Shown here: one piece after another, positions 23,369 through 32,762 of the stretch
How the letters are laid out: each line of letters opens with the position of its first letter
How positions within the stretch are numbered: position 1 is the stretch's first letter
DNA from: Paraburkholderia sp. ZP32-5
Lineage (GTDB): Bacteria; Pseudomonadota; Gammaproteobacteria; Burkholderiales; Burkholderiaceae
Assembly: GCF_021390495.1 (NCBI RefSeq)
Contig: NZ_JAJEJP010000002.1
Location: 2,542,001 to 2,606,000 of the forward strand
DNA: 64,000 nucleotides
Reading direction: 5' to 3'
The notes under the pieces: generated by a model
Databases searched by the model: none
Seen by the model: only the letters and a program-made list of their open reading frames with translations
What the model was told of the DNA's origin: nothing
Program-made: the position numbers and the translations under genes

Positions 23369-24156
23369 CGCATTTTGGTTGTTATACCCAGGCGCACCGT
23401 ATCAACTGAATGCAGCGCAGCGGGTGGATTTGCAGGAAAGGCGTCGGTATCCAACCGGCACCGACGCGGCTGAAACTTCAGAAGGCGTTTGCCTTTGCCT
23501 CGCGGGCTACGCAACCAACGTGTACTGTGCGCTTCGAGTGTGGGATCGACACGCACTGAGCCGCGAACGCATCAACGATCGGAGAGACTTCTTCGGATTT
23601 CAGCGCGCGGGTATTGCCAAGCGCCTGAATGGTGGTCTTCAGCGGATGATGAAGCATGGCGATGTTGTCTCCGTGGGCCGTCGCTTGCATGTCGCGGCCT
23701 CGTTCTTGAATGGTTCACCTGCGGTCGTCGAAGCGTTCCGCGGCTTTTCTAACGATCCCTGCAGCGCATCTACATGCAAGATAACGCCATGACTCAAACG
23801 TTCTTATATACGGACCGTCGATCCTTAATTGTGAACACACGATAACACCTGCTCTTGAAAGGTGTCAACGCTTGAGGAACGTTGGTGCCAACCCTGTCCA
23901 TAACGCAACGGGGAAATGTCGGCTTTATAGGACTATCGAGCGGTGTGTTGGGTACTTCTGCTGGTTGCGTGGGATTAACCAGACTTGATGCAAGCCACGA
24001 GAACCGGGCTAGACGATGGTTTGAACCCCGCCTGCACGCGGCAGTGAGGCTAAAGGCTTCTACAACCGTTATCGGTGAGAGATTGCCGTCAAATTTGCCA
24101 TAGGGCACTCGGCATTGGCAAACTCGGCGGCATTGAGCATGCCGAGCCCGCAAAAC
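23369..24156. other. Gene-poor region with weak operator copy
   Basis: About 790 bp without a gene I can defend. A 70-codon frame on the minus strand (23478-23690) has acceptable codon use but no recognisable family and no ribosome site. The neighbouring frames look like broken coding sequence, so this may be a decayed gene. A weak operator copy lies at 23800-23816. Confidence 0.4.
23800..23816. promoter_or_regulatory. Degenerate copy of the 17-bp operator (site 8, weak)
   Basis: GTTCT-tatatac-GGACC keeps the 5-7-5 spacing but has one arm change. No intact gene starts close to it; the chemotaxis gene start is 430 bp away. Confidence 0.35.
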
Positions 24157-24184
24157 CAAAGCGGCAGACCACGAGGCCTGCCGC
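24157..24184 (-). terminator. Terminator at the end of the 13-gene operon
   Basis: A hairpin (24161-24169 with 24176-24184, one mismatch) reads on the minus strand into TTTGGTTTTG, 8 bp after the lyase stop. A second inverted repeat (CTCGGC...GCCGAG) lies at about 24123-24147. Confidence 0.7.
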
Positions 24185-24191
24185 CGTTCTA

Positions 24192-25055
24192 CTACTCGTA
24201 GCGTTTGCCATCCTCCAACAATTCCGGCGTACCAATCACCGCATTCAAACGGTCGAAATCAAGCATGCGCTCGCGCCATCCGACAGTCGACCCCGACGCA
24301 TGCAGCCCGGCATAGTAGCCCTGCAGCGTATGAGCAACCGCGCGTGCCGTACCGCCCGGAAAGATGACGATCCCGAACCCGAGCGCGCCCAGTTCCCGCG
24401 CGCTTTGTACCGGCGTCTTGCCGCCCTCGACCATGTTGGCTAGCAACGGTGCGCGGCCGGCAAAACGGCTGCACGCGGCCGACATCTGCTCGACGGACCG
24501 CAGCGCCTCGATAAAGAGTGCATCGGCGCCGGCCTCCAGGTAGCGTTCCGCGCGCTCGAGCGCAGCCTCCAGCCCTTCGACAGCCACCGCGTCGGTGCGC
24601 GCAAGGATCAGCGTATTCGCGTCGTGCCGCGCATCGACGGCCGCGCGCACCTTGCCCACCATTTCGGTCGTGCTGACCACCGTCTTGCCGTCGAGGTGTC
24701 CGCAACGCTTCGGAAACGCCTGGTCTTCGAGCTGAATCATCGCCGCGCCCGCGCGCTCGAAACCGCGCACCGTGCGCTTGACGTTGAGCGCATTGCCGAA
24801 GCCCGTATCGGCATCGACGATGACCGGCAATTCGACGCGCTCGGTAATGCGCGCGAGCGTGTCCTCGACTTCGGAATAAGTGGTCAGGCCCACGTCGGAA
24901 CGGCCGAGTCGCGTATAGGCGATCGACGCGCCGGAAAGGTAGAGTGCGTCGAATCCCGCTTGCGCGGCGATCAGCGCGGAAAGCGCGTCATAGACGCCGG
25001 GCGCGAGCAGAACCCCTTCCGCGAGCCGCGCCTTCAGTGTCGGCGATGTCGTCAT
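24192..25055 (-). CDS. Isocitrate lyase/PEP mutase superfamily lyase
   Basis: This 287-residue TIM-barrel enzyme has the Mg-binding 'DADTGFG' and 'IQLEDQAFPKRCGH'. The KRCGH cysteine marks true C-C lyases (2-methylisocitrate lyase, 2,3-dimethylmalate lyase) rather than mutases or oxaloacetate decarboxylase. It would split a 2-hydroxy-dicarboxylate into a 2-oxo acid and a second acid. It is the last gene of the operon, in keeping with a terminal cleavage step after the LeuCD-type hydratase. The start 25055 follows a GGAGAC site. Substrate identity is inferred only. Confidence 0.88.
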   Translation of the reverse strand: MTTSPTLKARLAEGVLLAPGVYDALSALIAAQAGFDALYLSGASIAYTRLGRSDVGLTTYSEVEDTLARITERVELPVIVDADTGFGNALNVKRTVRGFERAGAAMIQLEDQAFPKRCGHLDGKTVVSTTEMVGKVRAAVDARHDANTLILARTDAVAVEGLEAALERAERYLEAGADALFIEALRSVEQMSAACSRFAGRAPLLANMVEGGKTPVQSARELGALGFGIVIFPGGTARAVAHTLQGYYAGLHASGSTVGWRERMLDFDRLNAVIGTPELLEDGKRYE

Positions 25056-25089
25056 GCAGTTGTCTCCGGTCCCATATAAAAGATGGTTG

Positions 25090-26487
25090 CTAATTGATCG
25101 CCAAGGTACGTTGCGAAATCACCGTATGCGCCGCAATGTGACCGCCCGCGACCGCCGACAGCAGACCGTTGCCGGACAGATAGCCCCACACGGCGTTGCC
25201 CGACACACCGCGTGCGGCACCACCCGCCGCCAGCAGATTCGGCAGCGCTGTGCCGTCCTCGCGCAGCACGCGGCACTGTGCGTCGATGTCGAGACCGCCC
25301 TGCGTATGAAACAGCGCACCGGTGACCTTGATCGCGTACCACGGCGCGGCAAGCGAGCGCGTGAAGCGACGGCCATCCGGCGCGGTAACGTCGGGCGCGA
25401 TCCCGTCGAGCGTGCCGCGCAGCGTCGCCGCATCGCAGCCGATCAGCGCGGCCAGCGCGTCGATGTCAGTCGCGGTCTTGATCGCGCCGGCGGACTCGGC
25501 TTCACAAAAGTCCGGGAACGTGCGCGCGAGCGCGAGCGTCTGCGCATCGAACACGGTCCAGGCAATCCCATCGGGTTGCGCGAGCACATGTACCGCCGCT
25601 TCCGAATATCCGTGCGTCTCGTCATGAAAGCGGCGGCCCGTGCGATTGATCTGCACACCGCCATCCATGATGACCGCCCACGTGATCAGGATGCCGTGCG
25701 GGCTCGCCCACGAGCCGTGCCCCTGGTAGCCGCCCAGATCCGCTTGCGCCGCGCCGAGCTGGCGGCCCCATAGCAGCGCACTGCCGTCGTTGCCTTCATG
25801 GCCGCCGTAGACGGCCTCGGCCATCTCCGGCAGCAAGGCCGCGCGCAACTCGGGGCTGCCACCGAAGCCATTGCACGCGAGCAGCACGGTGTCGCACCGC
25901 AGATATTCCATCACGCCATCGGGCCGCTCGCCGCCCACCGCGACGATGCGCTGGTTCTCGTCGACCCACAGTTCGCGCGCCAGCATGCGCGTCAGAATCG
26001 CGGCATCGGTTGCCGCGACCGCGCGTTCCAGCGCGGCCATCAGCGCGGCGCCGGTGCGCTCGGGCAGGCTATGCATGCGGCGCGCGGTATGACCGGGGTA
26101 CAGGAAGCCGTCGAGAATTTCGAACGCGAGACCGTGGCGCGCAAGTGCGTCGATCGCCGCGCCCGACGCTTCGCTATAGGCGCGCACCAGGTGCGCCGCC
26201 GCCGTGCCCTCGGTCTTGCCGAATATGTCGGCGGCAAAGCGCTCGGGGCTGTCGTCGATACCCGCAGCGCGCTGCGCCGCACTGCCCGCCGCCGGAATAA
26301 AGCCGGAAGACAGCGCGGTCGAGCCGCTCGGCACTGCGTCGCGTTCGAGCAGTACGCAATCGATGCCCGCGTCCTGCAGCGCGAGCGCGGCGGTCAGCCC
26401 GCACGCGCCCGCGCCGACGATCACCACGCTGACGTGCGGCGCGTCATCGGCCGGCGGCAGCCCATGTTTGACGATCGGCGCGCTCAT
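25090..26487 (-). CDS. FAD-dependent oxidoreductase (fumarate reductase/KSTD-like flavoprotein)
   Basis: This 465-residue flavoprotein of the FAD_binding_2 family has the N-terminal dinucleotide motif 'VVIVGAGACGLTAAL' (about residues 21-35), the 'SGSTALSSGFIPAAGS' segment, and a C-terminal FAD-contact region 'GNAVWGYLSGNGLLSA'. Relatives oxidise or reduce C=C bonds next to carbonyl groups. In this operon it could dehydrogenate a saturated dicarboxylate or imide before hydration. Its ATG overlaps the stop of the upstream hydrolase gene by 4 bp. Confidence 0.87.
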   Translation of the reverse strand: MSAPIVKHGLPPADDAPHVSVVIVGAGACGLTAALALQDAGIDCVLLERDAVPSGSTALSSGFIPAAGSAAQRAAGIDDSPERFAADIFGKTEGTAAAHLVRAYSEASGAAIDALARHGLAFEILDGFLYPGHTARRMHSLPERTGAALMAALERAVAATDAAILTRMLARELWVDENQRIVAVGGERPDGVMEYLRCDTVLLACNGFGGSPELRAALLPEMAEAVYGGHEGNDGSALLWGRQLGAAQADLGGYQGHGSWASPHGILITWAVIMDGGVQINRTGRRFHDETHGYSEAAVHVLAQPDGIAWTVFDAQTLALARTFPDFCEAESAGAIKTATDIDALAALIGCDAATLRGTLDGIAPDVTAPDGRRFTRSLAAPWYAIKVTGALFHTQGGLDIDAQCRVLREDGTALPNLLAAGGAARGVSGNAVWGYLSGNGLLSAVAGGHIAAHTVISQRTLAIN

Positions 26488-27104
26488 GATGCGAGCCGGC
26501 CCGCGAAGGCCTCGCAGGACATCACGTCGGCAACGCTGCGCAAGTCGGTCAGCGCGGCATCATGCGCGGCCTCCGTTGGCGCCGCGCAACCATCCGCGAG
26601 CACCAGCACGCGATAGTCGCGCATATGCGCATCGCGCACCGTACTGGCCACGCCGCCATTGGTGACGATCCCGCAGATGGCCACCGTATCGATGCCGGCG
26701 CGGCGCAGCAGCCAGTCGAGCTGGGTATTGAAGAACGCCGAGTAAGCGACCTTCGATACCGACGCATCGGCGTAACAGGCCAGCTCCGGAACGGTCGCAT
26801 GGCCCGGCGAGCCGGCCACGAAATCGCCGCGCGCGAGGAACGGGCGCAACTGCTTCAGATGCGGCGAGATCATCGGCTCGCCATGCGCGTCGGGCCACAA
26901 CGTGAACTGGCTGGTCGCGACGTAGCCGCCGCGCGCCTTCAGTTCACGGGCAAGCGGCGCGATGCGCGCAGGCAGCGCGCGCGCCGCGGGCGCGACCGCG
27001 CCGCCACGGTCGTACGCGCCGCCCGCGCCGATGAAGTCATGTTGCAGATCGACGATCACGAGCGCGGTGCGCCGCGTGTCGACAAAGAGGTCATGTGCGC
27101 TCAT
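26484..27104 (-). CDS. Isochorismatase-family hydrolase lacking the nucleophilic Cys
   Basis: This 206-residue protein has the isochorismatase fold: 'ALVIVDLQHDF' with the catalytic Asp, 'SVSKVAYSAFFNTQLDWLL' with the catalytic Lys, and 'CGIVTNGGVASTVRDAHMRDY'. Amidases of this family (nicotinamidase, N-carbamoylsarcosine amidase, maleamate amidase) have Cys where this protein has the second Gly of TNGGV. True isochorismatases also lack that Cys. Amide hydrolysis by the usual thioester mechanism therefore looks unlikely. The gene lies between hyuA (10-bp gap) and the flavoprotein gene (4-bp overlap). Confidence 0.87.
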   Translation of the reverse strand: MSAHDLFVDTRRTALVIVDLQHDFIGAGGAYDRGGAVAPAARALPARIAPLARELKARGGYVATSQFTLWPDAHGEPMISPHLKQLRPFLARGDFVAGSPGHATVPELACYADASVSKVAYSAFFNTQLDWLLRRAGIDTVAICGIVTNGGVASTVRDAHMRDYRVLVLADGCAAPTEAAHDAALTDLRSVADVMSCEAFAGRLAS

Positions 27105-27114
27105 CGCGGGTTCC

Positions 27115-29229
27115 TCAGCAAGCGTCGCGGGTGATCAGCAGATTACCGAGCGCATCCACGCGCGCGGAGAATCCCGGCTCCAGCCAGATCGTCGTGTCCG
27201 ATTGTTCGAGAATGGCCGGACCGCTTACGCGCGCATCGACCGGCAGCGCAAGCCGCTCGTAGCGCGTCGCCTGCCACCACTGTCCGGCGTGATAGACCTG
27301 CTGCGTGCCGAGCGGCGCCGGCATCTCGCGCGTCTGCGGCGCGAGCACCGCGAGATCGAACTTCGGACGCACGCCGATGCGTGCATAGCGCAGATTCATG
27401 ATGCGGACCGGAATGCCGTCGAGCGTGCGGCCGAACGCGTCACGGTAGACGCTCTCGAACGCGCGCGCGATACCCGTGCGATCGAGCGCGTCGCGCACCA
27501 CCGGCACACGCACGGTATGGCTTTGCCCCACGTACAGCATGTCGAGTTCGATCGCCTCGCGCACCGCGTCGAAGCGCACGCCCGCCGAGTCGAGACGCTG
27601 CTGGCACGCTTGCGCCATCGTATCGACGCGCGCGCGCAGATCGTCGATGTCGAGCGCGGCGAGCGGCTGGTTCAGCGTCTGCACGCTGTCGTGGCGCATG
27701 TCCGCGATCACGCAGCCGAGCGCCGAGGTCACGCCCGGATAGCGCGGCACGATGCCGGTGGTCGTGCCGACTTCGCGCATCATCGCGCACACGTGCAGCG
27801 CGCCGCCGCCGCCGAACGGCATATAGGCGAACTGGCGCGGATCGTGCCCGCGTTCGATCGACACGAGACGAATCGCGCCGGCCATGCGCGCGTTGGCCAC
27901 CGTCAGAATCGCCTCGGCCGCCGCGAACGGATCGAGCCCGAGCGGCGCGGCCACGTGCTCGCGAATGGCCTCGGCGGCACGCTGCGTATCGAGCTTCGCG
28001 AGCAGGCCGCCACCGAGCGGACGGTCCGCGGCGATGCGGCCAAGCAGCACGTTCGCATCGGTGACGGTCGGGCGCGTATTGCCACGTCCGTAGCACGCGG
28101 GGCCCGGATTGCTGCCCGCCGATTCGGGGCCGACCTGCAGCAGCCCGCCCGCATCGACCGACGCGATCGAGCCGCCGCCGGCGCCGATGGTCTCGATCTG
28201 GATCATCGGCGAGCGCACCACCATGCCGAAGTCGATCGAAGTCTGCGCCGACAACGACGCTTCGCCGCCCGACACCAGCGACACGTCGAACGACGTGCCG
28301 CCCATATCGCCCGTCACGACGTTCGGAAAGCCCGCGGCGCGCGCGATCGCCGCGCAGGCGATCACGCCGGCCGCGGGTCCCGACAGCGCGGTGCGCACCG
28401 GCACGTCGCTCGCGGTCTGGCGGGACATGATGCCGCCGTTGCTCTGCACGACCAGCAGTTCGCCACCAAAGCCCTGTGCCTGCAGATCGCGTTCGAGGCG
28501 CGCGAGATAGCTGCCGACCACTGGCTGCAGCGCGGCGTTCAGCGTGGCCGTCGAGCAGCGTTCGAATTCGCGGATCTCGGGCAGCACTTCGGTGGCCGCC
28601 GTGACGTTCGCGTTCGGCCACAGCGCGCGTACGGCCGCGACCGCGCGCTGTTCATTCAGCGGATTGGCGTAGGCGTTCACGAAGAACACACAGACCGCTT
28701 CGCAGTCGGCATCGAGCAGCGCCTGCGCGGCCGCGCGCACCTGCTGCAGATCGACGTCGGTATGCATAGTGCCGTCGGCCAGCACCCGTTCATCGACCTC
28801 GATGCGCAGATTGCGCGGCACGACCGGCGTGAAGTCGCCGCGCAGTCCCCACGTGGCGGGACGGTCGCGGCGGCGCATTTCGAGCACGTCGCGAAAGCCC
28901 GCGGTGGTGATGATGCCGGTGCGCGCGATCTTGCGTTCGAGCAGCGCATTGGTGCCGACCGTGGTGCCATGCACGATCGTCGCGATGGCGCTGGCACCAC
29001 GCGCGCCGCTACCTGCGCCCGCGTTCGTATCGCCGGCCACGCGTTCGATCCCGTGCATGAAGCCGCGCGCTTCCTCGCCGCGCGTCGACGGCACCTTGAC
29101 GATGCGCGCCTGTCCGGCCGCTTCGTCGAGCACGAACAGATCGGTGAAAGTACCGCCGACATCCACACCGACGACGAGCGGCGCCGCATTATTCGCCGTG
29201 CCGTTGACCGCTTTGATCTCTGTACTCAT
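27115..29229 (-). CDS. hyuA: HyuA: ATP-dependent hydantoinase/oxoprolinase, subunit A
   Basis: This 704-residue subunit of the 5-oxoprolinase/N-methylhydantoinase family has the N-terminal ATP-binding fold 'VVGVDVGGTFTDLFVLDE' and 'IVHGTTVGTNALLERK'. Later segments include 'VVTGDMGGTSFDVSLV', 'GAGGGSIASVD' and 'VGPESAGSNPGPACYG'. With HyuB it hydrolyses cyclic amide bonds with ATP; acetone and acetophenone carboxylases are close relatives, which leaves some doubt about the reaction. Its ATG overlaps the stop of hyuB by 4 bp. Confidence 0.93.
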   Translation of the reverse strand: MSTEIKAVNGTANNAAPLVVGVDVGGTFTDLFVLDEAAGQARIVKVPSTRGEEARGFMHGIERVAGDTNAGAGSGARGASAIATIVHGTTVGTNALLERKIARTGIITTAGFRDVLEMRRRDRPATWGLRGDFTPVVPRNLRIEVDERVLADGTMHTDVDLQQVRAAAQALLDADCEAVCVFFVNAYANPLNEQRAVAAVRALWPNANVTAATEVLPEIREFERCSTATLNAALQPVVGSYLARLERDLQAQGFGGELLVVQSNGGIMSRQTASDVPVRTALSGPAAGVIACAAIARAAGFPNVVTGDMGGTSFDVSLVSGGEASLSAQTSIDFGMVVRSPMIQIETIGAGGGSIASVDAGGLLQVGPESAGSNPGPACYGRGNTRPTVTDANVLLGRIAADRPLGGGLLAKLDTQRAAEAIREHVAAPLGLDPFAAAEAILTVANARMAGAIRLVSIERGHDPRQFAYMPFGGGGALHVCAMMREVGTTTGIVPRYPGVTSALGCVIADMRHDSVQTLNQPLAALDIDDLRARVDTMAQACQQRLDSAGVRFDAVREAIELDMLYVGQSHTVRVPVVRDALDRTGIARAFESVYRDAFGRTLDGIPVRIMNLRYARIGVRPKFDLAVLAPQTREMPAPLGTQQVYHAGQWWQATRYERLALPVDARVSGPAILEQSDTTIWLEPGFSARVDALGNLLITRDAC

Positions 29230-30932
29230 GCCTGTTGCTCCTTGCTGCGCGGGGTGCTATCCGCACCACGGTCCGCGTTGTCCGGCTGGGTCACGTAGCC
29301 CATCGCGCGATCGTGCCGGCGGGCCGCTTCGCTGCGCCGTGCCGGATCGCCGTAACCGCCGCCGCCAGGTGTTTCGAGGCGCACGCGCTCGCCGCGCGCG
29401 AGCCGGATGCCGAGCATCTTCGACGCCATCGGCGGCGTATGCCATTCGCCCTCGTGCTGATAGCGGAACACGTTGGGCACCGAGGTGCCGCCGCCCGCGA
29501 TGCCCTGCGGCGCGGAACGGCCCCGTTCACCGAACACGAACGCTTCGGCGTTTTCTTCAAGCAGCTCGATCTCGTAGATCGCACCGAGGCCGCCGCGATG
29601 CTCGCCGTCGCCAGCCGAGTCGGGGCGCAGCGCCCATTGCGTGAAGCGCACCGGATACGCGGCTTCGAGAATTTCCAGCGGCGGAATCGTCGCGGTCGAG
29701 ATCGGCGCGTTACCGTGTGACAGACCATCGCCATCCGAATGACCGCCGTGGCCACCGCCGAAGAAGCTGAACATCACCCAGCGCTGCCCTTCGCGCCCCG
29801 GATCGCTGCGATAGCCGGCGATCGACAGTGCGTTGATCGTGCCGTACGCCTGCGCCATCGCACGCTCGGGCGCGGCCTGTGCCATCGCGCAGAAGATCAC
29901 GTCGATCATGCGCAGGATCGTCTCGGTGTAGCCGCCCACCGGACGTGGCCGCTGCGCCGAGATCAGCAGGCCGTCGGGCAACGCGAAGTCGACCGCGTCG
30001 AGCACACCCGCGTTGGCCGGCACGTCCGGAAACAGATGTTTGAGCGCGACATAGCACGCGGCAATCGCGGTGGCGCGCGAGATGTTGACGGGCCCCCGGC
30101 ACGCGGGCGACGTACCGGCGAAGTCGAGCGTCAGCGTGTCGCCGGCCACTCGCATCGACAGCGCGATGGTCAGCGGTTCGTCGCGCACGCCGTCGTTATC
30201 GAGCGTGTCGCGGTACGTGTATTCGCCATCGGGCAGCGCCGCGATATGCGCGCGCATCAGCTTCACCGCGCGCTCGCGCAGCAGCCCGAGCGCGTCCTGC
30301 ACGGTCGCGTCGCCGTATTCGTCGAGCAGATCGGTGAGCCGCCGCGCGCCGAGTTCGAGCGCGGCGAGCTGGCCGTTCAGATCGCCCCACAGGCTGTCGG
30401 GCAAGCGCGTATTGGCCTTCAGGATCGCGAGCACGTCGGCTTCGAGTTCGCCGCCGCGTACGATGCGCACCGGCGGAATCTGCACCGCTTCCTGCCAGCA
30501 CTCGGTCGCGGCCGGGTTGTAGTTGCCCGGCACCGCGCCGCCCACGTCGTGCCAGTGCGCGGCCGACGCGAGAAAGCAATACAGCTTGCCGTCGCGAAAC
30601 ACCGGGCGCACGAGCTTGAAATCGTTCGCGTGCGTGCCGCCGTCGTACGGATCGTTGAACAGCCACACGTCGCCGTCGCGCATGCCGCCGCGCTCGGCCG
30701 CCGCATGCGCGGCCGCCTGCACCGCGAACGCCATCGCGCCGACGAACACGGGCAGGCCGGATTTGCCCTGCACCAGCGTCGCGCCGCTCGCGGCGTCATA
30801 GATGCCGTGGCAGGCGTCGTGTGCCTCGGCGATGATCGGATTGAACGCGCTGCGATACAGCGTCGCGTCCATTTCGTCGGCGATCTGTTCAAGCCGGCCT
30901 TTCAGGACCGCCAGCGTGACGGGGTCTAGCAT
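29226..30932 (-). CDS. hyuB: HyuB: ATP-dependent hydantoinase/oxoprolinase, subunit B
   Basis: This 568-residue hydantoinase B has 'MLDPVTLAVLKGRLEQIADEM' at the start, 'RSAFNPIIAEAHDACHGIYD', 'FNDPYDGGTHANDFKLVRPVF' and the late 'ETPGGGGYGDP'. The frame stays open far upstream, but 30932 is chosen because it begins the conserved N terminus and overlaps the end of the LeuD-type gene by 7 bp. It works with HyuA on a cyclic amide or imide. Confidence 0.92.
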   Translation of the reverse strand: MLDPVTLAVLKGRLEQIADEMDATLYRSAFNPIIAEAHDACHGIYDAASGATLVQGKSGLPVFVGAMAFAVQAAAHAAAERGGMRDGDVWLFNDPYDGGTHANDFKLVRPVFRDGKLYCFLASAAHWHDVGGAVPGNYNPAATECWQEAVQIPPVRIVRGGELEADVLAILKANTRLPDSLWGDLNGQLAALELGARRLTDLLDEYGDATVQDALGLLRERAVKLMRAHIAALPDGEYTYRDTLDNDGVRDEPLTIALSMRVAGDTLTLDFAGTSPACRGPVNISRATAIAACYVALKHLFPDVPANAGVLDAVDFALPDGLLISAQRPRPVGGYTETILRMIDVIFCAMAQAAPERAMAQAYGTINALSIAGYRSDPGREGQRWVMFSFFGGGHGGHSDGDGLSHGNAPISTATIPPLEILEAAYPVRFTQWALRPDSAGDGEHRGGLGAIYEIELLEENAEAFVFGERGRSAPQGIAGGGTSVPNVFRYQHEGEWHTPPMASKMLGIRLARGERVRLETPGGGGYGDPARRSEAARRHDRAMGYVTQPDNADRGADSTPRSKEQQA

Positions 30933-31477
30933 GAGGAAGCTCCGTGGTTGAGCGGATAGCGCTGTTTGAGCAGATTCAGCAGCCCGCCCGCGTCGGCCAT
31001 GTCGAGAAGAAATCCCGGCACGCTTTCGCAGACGAGCCGGCTGCCGTCGGCGCGTTCGATATAGCCTTCGCGTGGCGCAAGCGCGAGCGATTCGCCCTCG
31101 GCAATGCGCTGCGCGTCGGCGCAGGTGAGCAGCAACAGCCCGACATTGAAGGCGTTGCGGAAATACAGACCGCTGAACGACGGCGCGATCACCGCGCGTA
31201 CGCCCAGATGCACGAGCGCGGCGGCGGCCTGCTCGCGCGACGAGCCGATGCCGAAGTTCGCGCCGGCCACCAGCACGTCGCCCGCGCGCACACCGGCGGC
31301 GAATTCCGGACGCACGCGTTGCAGGCAATGACGCGCAATGTCATCGATACCGAACTTCATGTACGCGCCCGGCGCGAGCGCATCGGTGTCGATGTCGGCG
31401 CCGACACACCACGCGCGATGGCGCGGCGGAACGTGTTGCCTATCCGGCGAGGAAGAAGATGGGACTGCGATGGTCAT
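30926..31477 (-). CDS. LeuD-type small subunit of an aconitase-family hydratase
   Basis: This 183-residue 'swivel' domain has 'GADIDTDALAPGAYMKFG' and 'GANFGIGSSREQAAAALVHLGVRAVIAPSFSGLYFRNAFN', the small-subunit signature of isopropylmalate isomerase and relatives such as homoaconitase and dimethylmaleate hydratase. The start 31477 is 4 bp after the LeuC-type stop. The gene partners, absent leuB, and presence of a C-C lyase argue against leucine biosynthesis and for a catabolic hydratase. Confidence 0.9.
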   Translation of the reverse strand: MTIAVPSSSSPDRQHVPPRHRAWCVGADIDTDALAPGAYMKFGIDDIARHCLQRVRPEFAAGVRAGDVLVAGANFGIGSSREQAAAALVHLGVRAVIAPSFSGLYFRNAFNVGLLLLTCADAQRIAEGESLALAPREGYIERADGSRLVCESVPGFLLDMADAGGLLNLLKQRYPLNHGASSC

Positions 31478-31481
31478 GGTC

Positions 31482-32759
31482 TCAGGCAAGCAGGTCGCGC
31501 GGATCGGCGATGCGCCCGGTGAGCGCGGCGGCGGCGACGGAATAGGGAGAGCCCAGATACACCTGAGCCGTTTCGGCGCCCATGCGCCCTTTGAAATTGC
31601 GTGCCGTGCTCGACAGCACCGTCGCGCCCTCGGGAATCGAGCCGCCATAGCCCGCGCACGCGCCGCACGAATTGGCCAACACCTGCGCGCCCGCGTCGCG
31701 CAGCACGTCCATCACGCCTTCGCGCGCCGCCTGTGCCTCGTCGCGCGCCGAAGCGGGCGCCACCACGAAGCGCAGGCCGTCGGCCACGCGGTGTCCCTTC
31801 AGCACGCGCGCGGCGGCGCGCAGATCCTCCAGCTTTGCGCCGGTGCACGCACCCAGATAGGCGACCTGTACGGCCACGCCGTCGAATGCATCGATCGACT
31901 GCGTATTCGCGGGGCTATGCGGCGCGGCGATCTGCGGCGCGAGCGTGCGCGCGTCGAACTCGTGCAGTTCGGCGGCGGCGTCCGCGTCGCCGTGCCAGCG
32001 CGTCACGTCGCGCTCGCCGCTCGCGTCACTGATGCCGACCGAACGCAGATACTCGACCGTCAACGCATCGGGCGCAACGAGGCCGACCTGCGCGCCGAGT
32101 TCGGCGCTCATGTTCGACAACGTCATGCGTTCCTGCATCGACAGCGCGCGCACGGCCTCGCCGCAAAACTCGACGGCCTGGTAGCGGCCGCCGTTCATGC
32201 CGAAGCGGCCGATCATGTGCAGCATCATGTCCTTCGCGGTCACGCCGTCGGCGAGTTGCCCGTGCCAGCACATCTGGATCGTCTCGGGCACCTTCACCCA
32301 GATTTCGCCCGACACCGCGACGCCGAGCATTTCCGTCGCGCCGATGCCGAACATGTATGCGCCCAACGCGCCGCCAGTGGGCGAGTGCGAATCGCCGCCG
32401 ACGCAGAACATGCCCGGACGCAGATGGCCATGCTCGGGCAACACGACGTGGCAGATACCCACCGAGTCGTAGACGTTCGGCAGCGCCTGCTGCGCGGCCC
32501 AGTCGCGCGCGATGCGCACGATACGGCGCGATTCGTCGTCTTGAGCCGGCACGTAGTGATCGAGCACCAGCACGATCTTCGACTTGTCCCACAGCGTCGC
32601 GCCGAGCGTCTCCAGCATCGGCTGCAGGCGGCGCGGGCCGCTCGAATCATGGAACATCGCCAGATCGACGCGGCAGGTGACGATTTCGCCAACAGCGACC
32701 GTGTCGCGGCCGCACGCGGCGGCCAGCAGTTTTTGTGTCAGCGTTTGTGCAACGGACAT
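31482..32759 (-). CDS. LeuC-type large subunit of an aconitase-family hydratase
   Basis: This 425-residue protein has the three cysteines for a [4Fe-4S] cluster, one in 'YLGACTGAK' and two in 'NSCGACAGYGGS', plus 'GGDSHSPTGGALGAYMFGIG'. CTGAK replaces the CTN common in LeuC, as in homoaconitase- or dimethylmaleate-hydratase-like enzymes. With the small subunit it would add water to an unsaturated dicarboxylate. It starts 3 bp after livF. Confidence 0.9.
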   Translation of the reverse strand: MSVAQTLTQKLLAAACGRDTVAVGEIVTCRVDLAMFHDSSGPRRLQPMLETLGATLWDKSKIVLVLDHYVPAQDDESRRIVRIARDWAAQQALPNVYDSVGICHVVLPEHGHLRPGMFCVGGDSHSPTGGALGAYMFGIGATEMLGVAVSGEIWVKVPETIQMCWHGQLADGVTAKDMMLHMIGRFGMNGGRYQAVEFCGEAVRALSMQERMTLSNMSAELGAQVGLVAPDALTVEYLRSVGISDASGERDVTRWHGDADAAAELHEFDARTLAPQIAAPHSPANTQSIDAFDGVAVQVAYLGACTGAKLEDLRAAARVLKGHRVADGLRFVVAPASARDEAQAAREGVMDVLRDAGAQVLANSCGACAGYGGSIPEGATVLSSTARNFKGRMGAETAQVYLGSPYSVAAAALTGRIADPRDLLA

Positions 32760-32762
32760 CGA

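Noticed and set aside
24192..25055. Naming the lyase prpB (2-methylisocitrate lyase)
   Set aside because: There are no prpC or prpD genes nearby and the surroundings fit another 2-hydroxy-dicarboxylate, so only the superfamily is claimed.
26962..29298. A 778-codon open frame on the plus strand, one of the longest in the window
   Set aside because: It runs antisense to hyuA and an isochorismatase-family gene, both with clear motifs; its composition (Arg/His-rich) is typical of a shadow frame.
30926..32759. Annotating the LeuC/LeuD pair as leucine biosynthesis
   Set aside because: No leuB or leuA is present, the pair is embedded between livF and hyuB, and the CTGAK cluster motif differs from usual LeuC.
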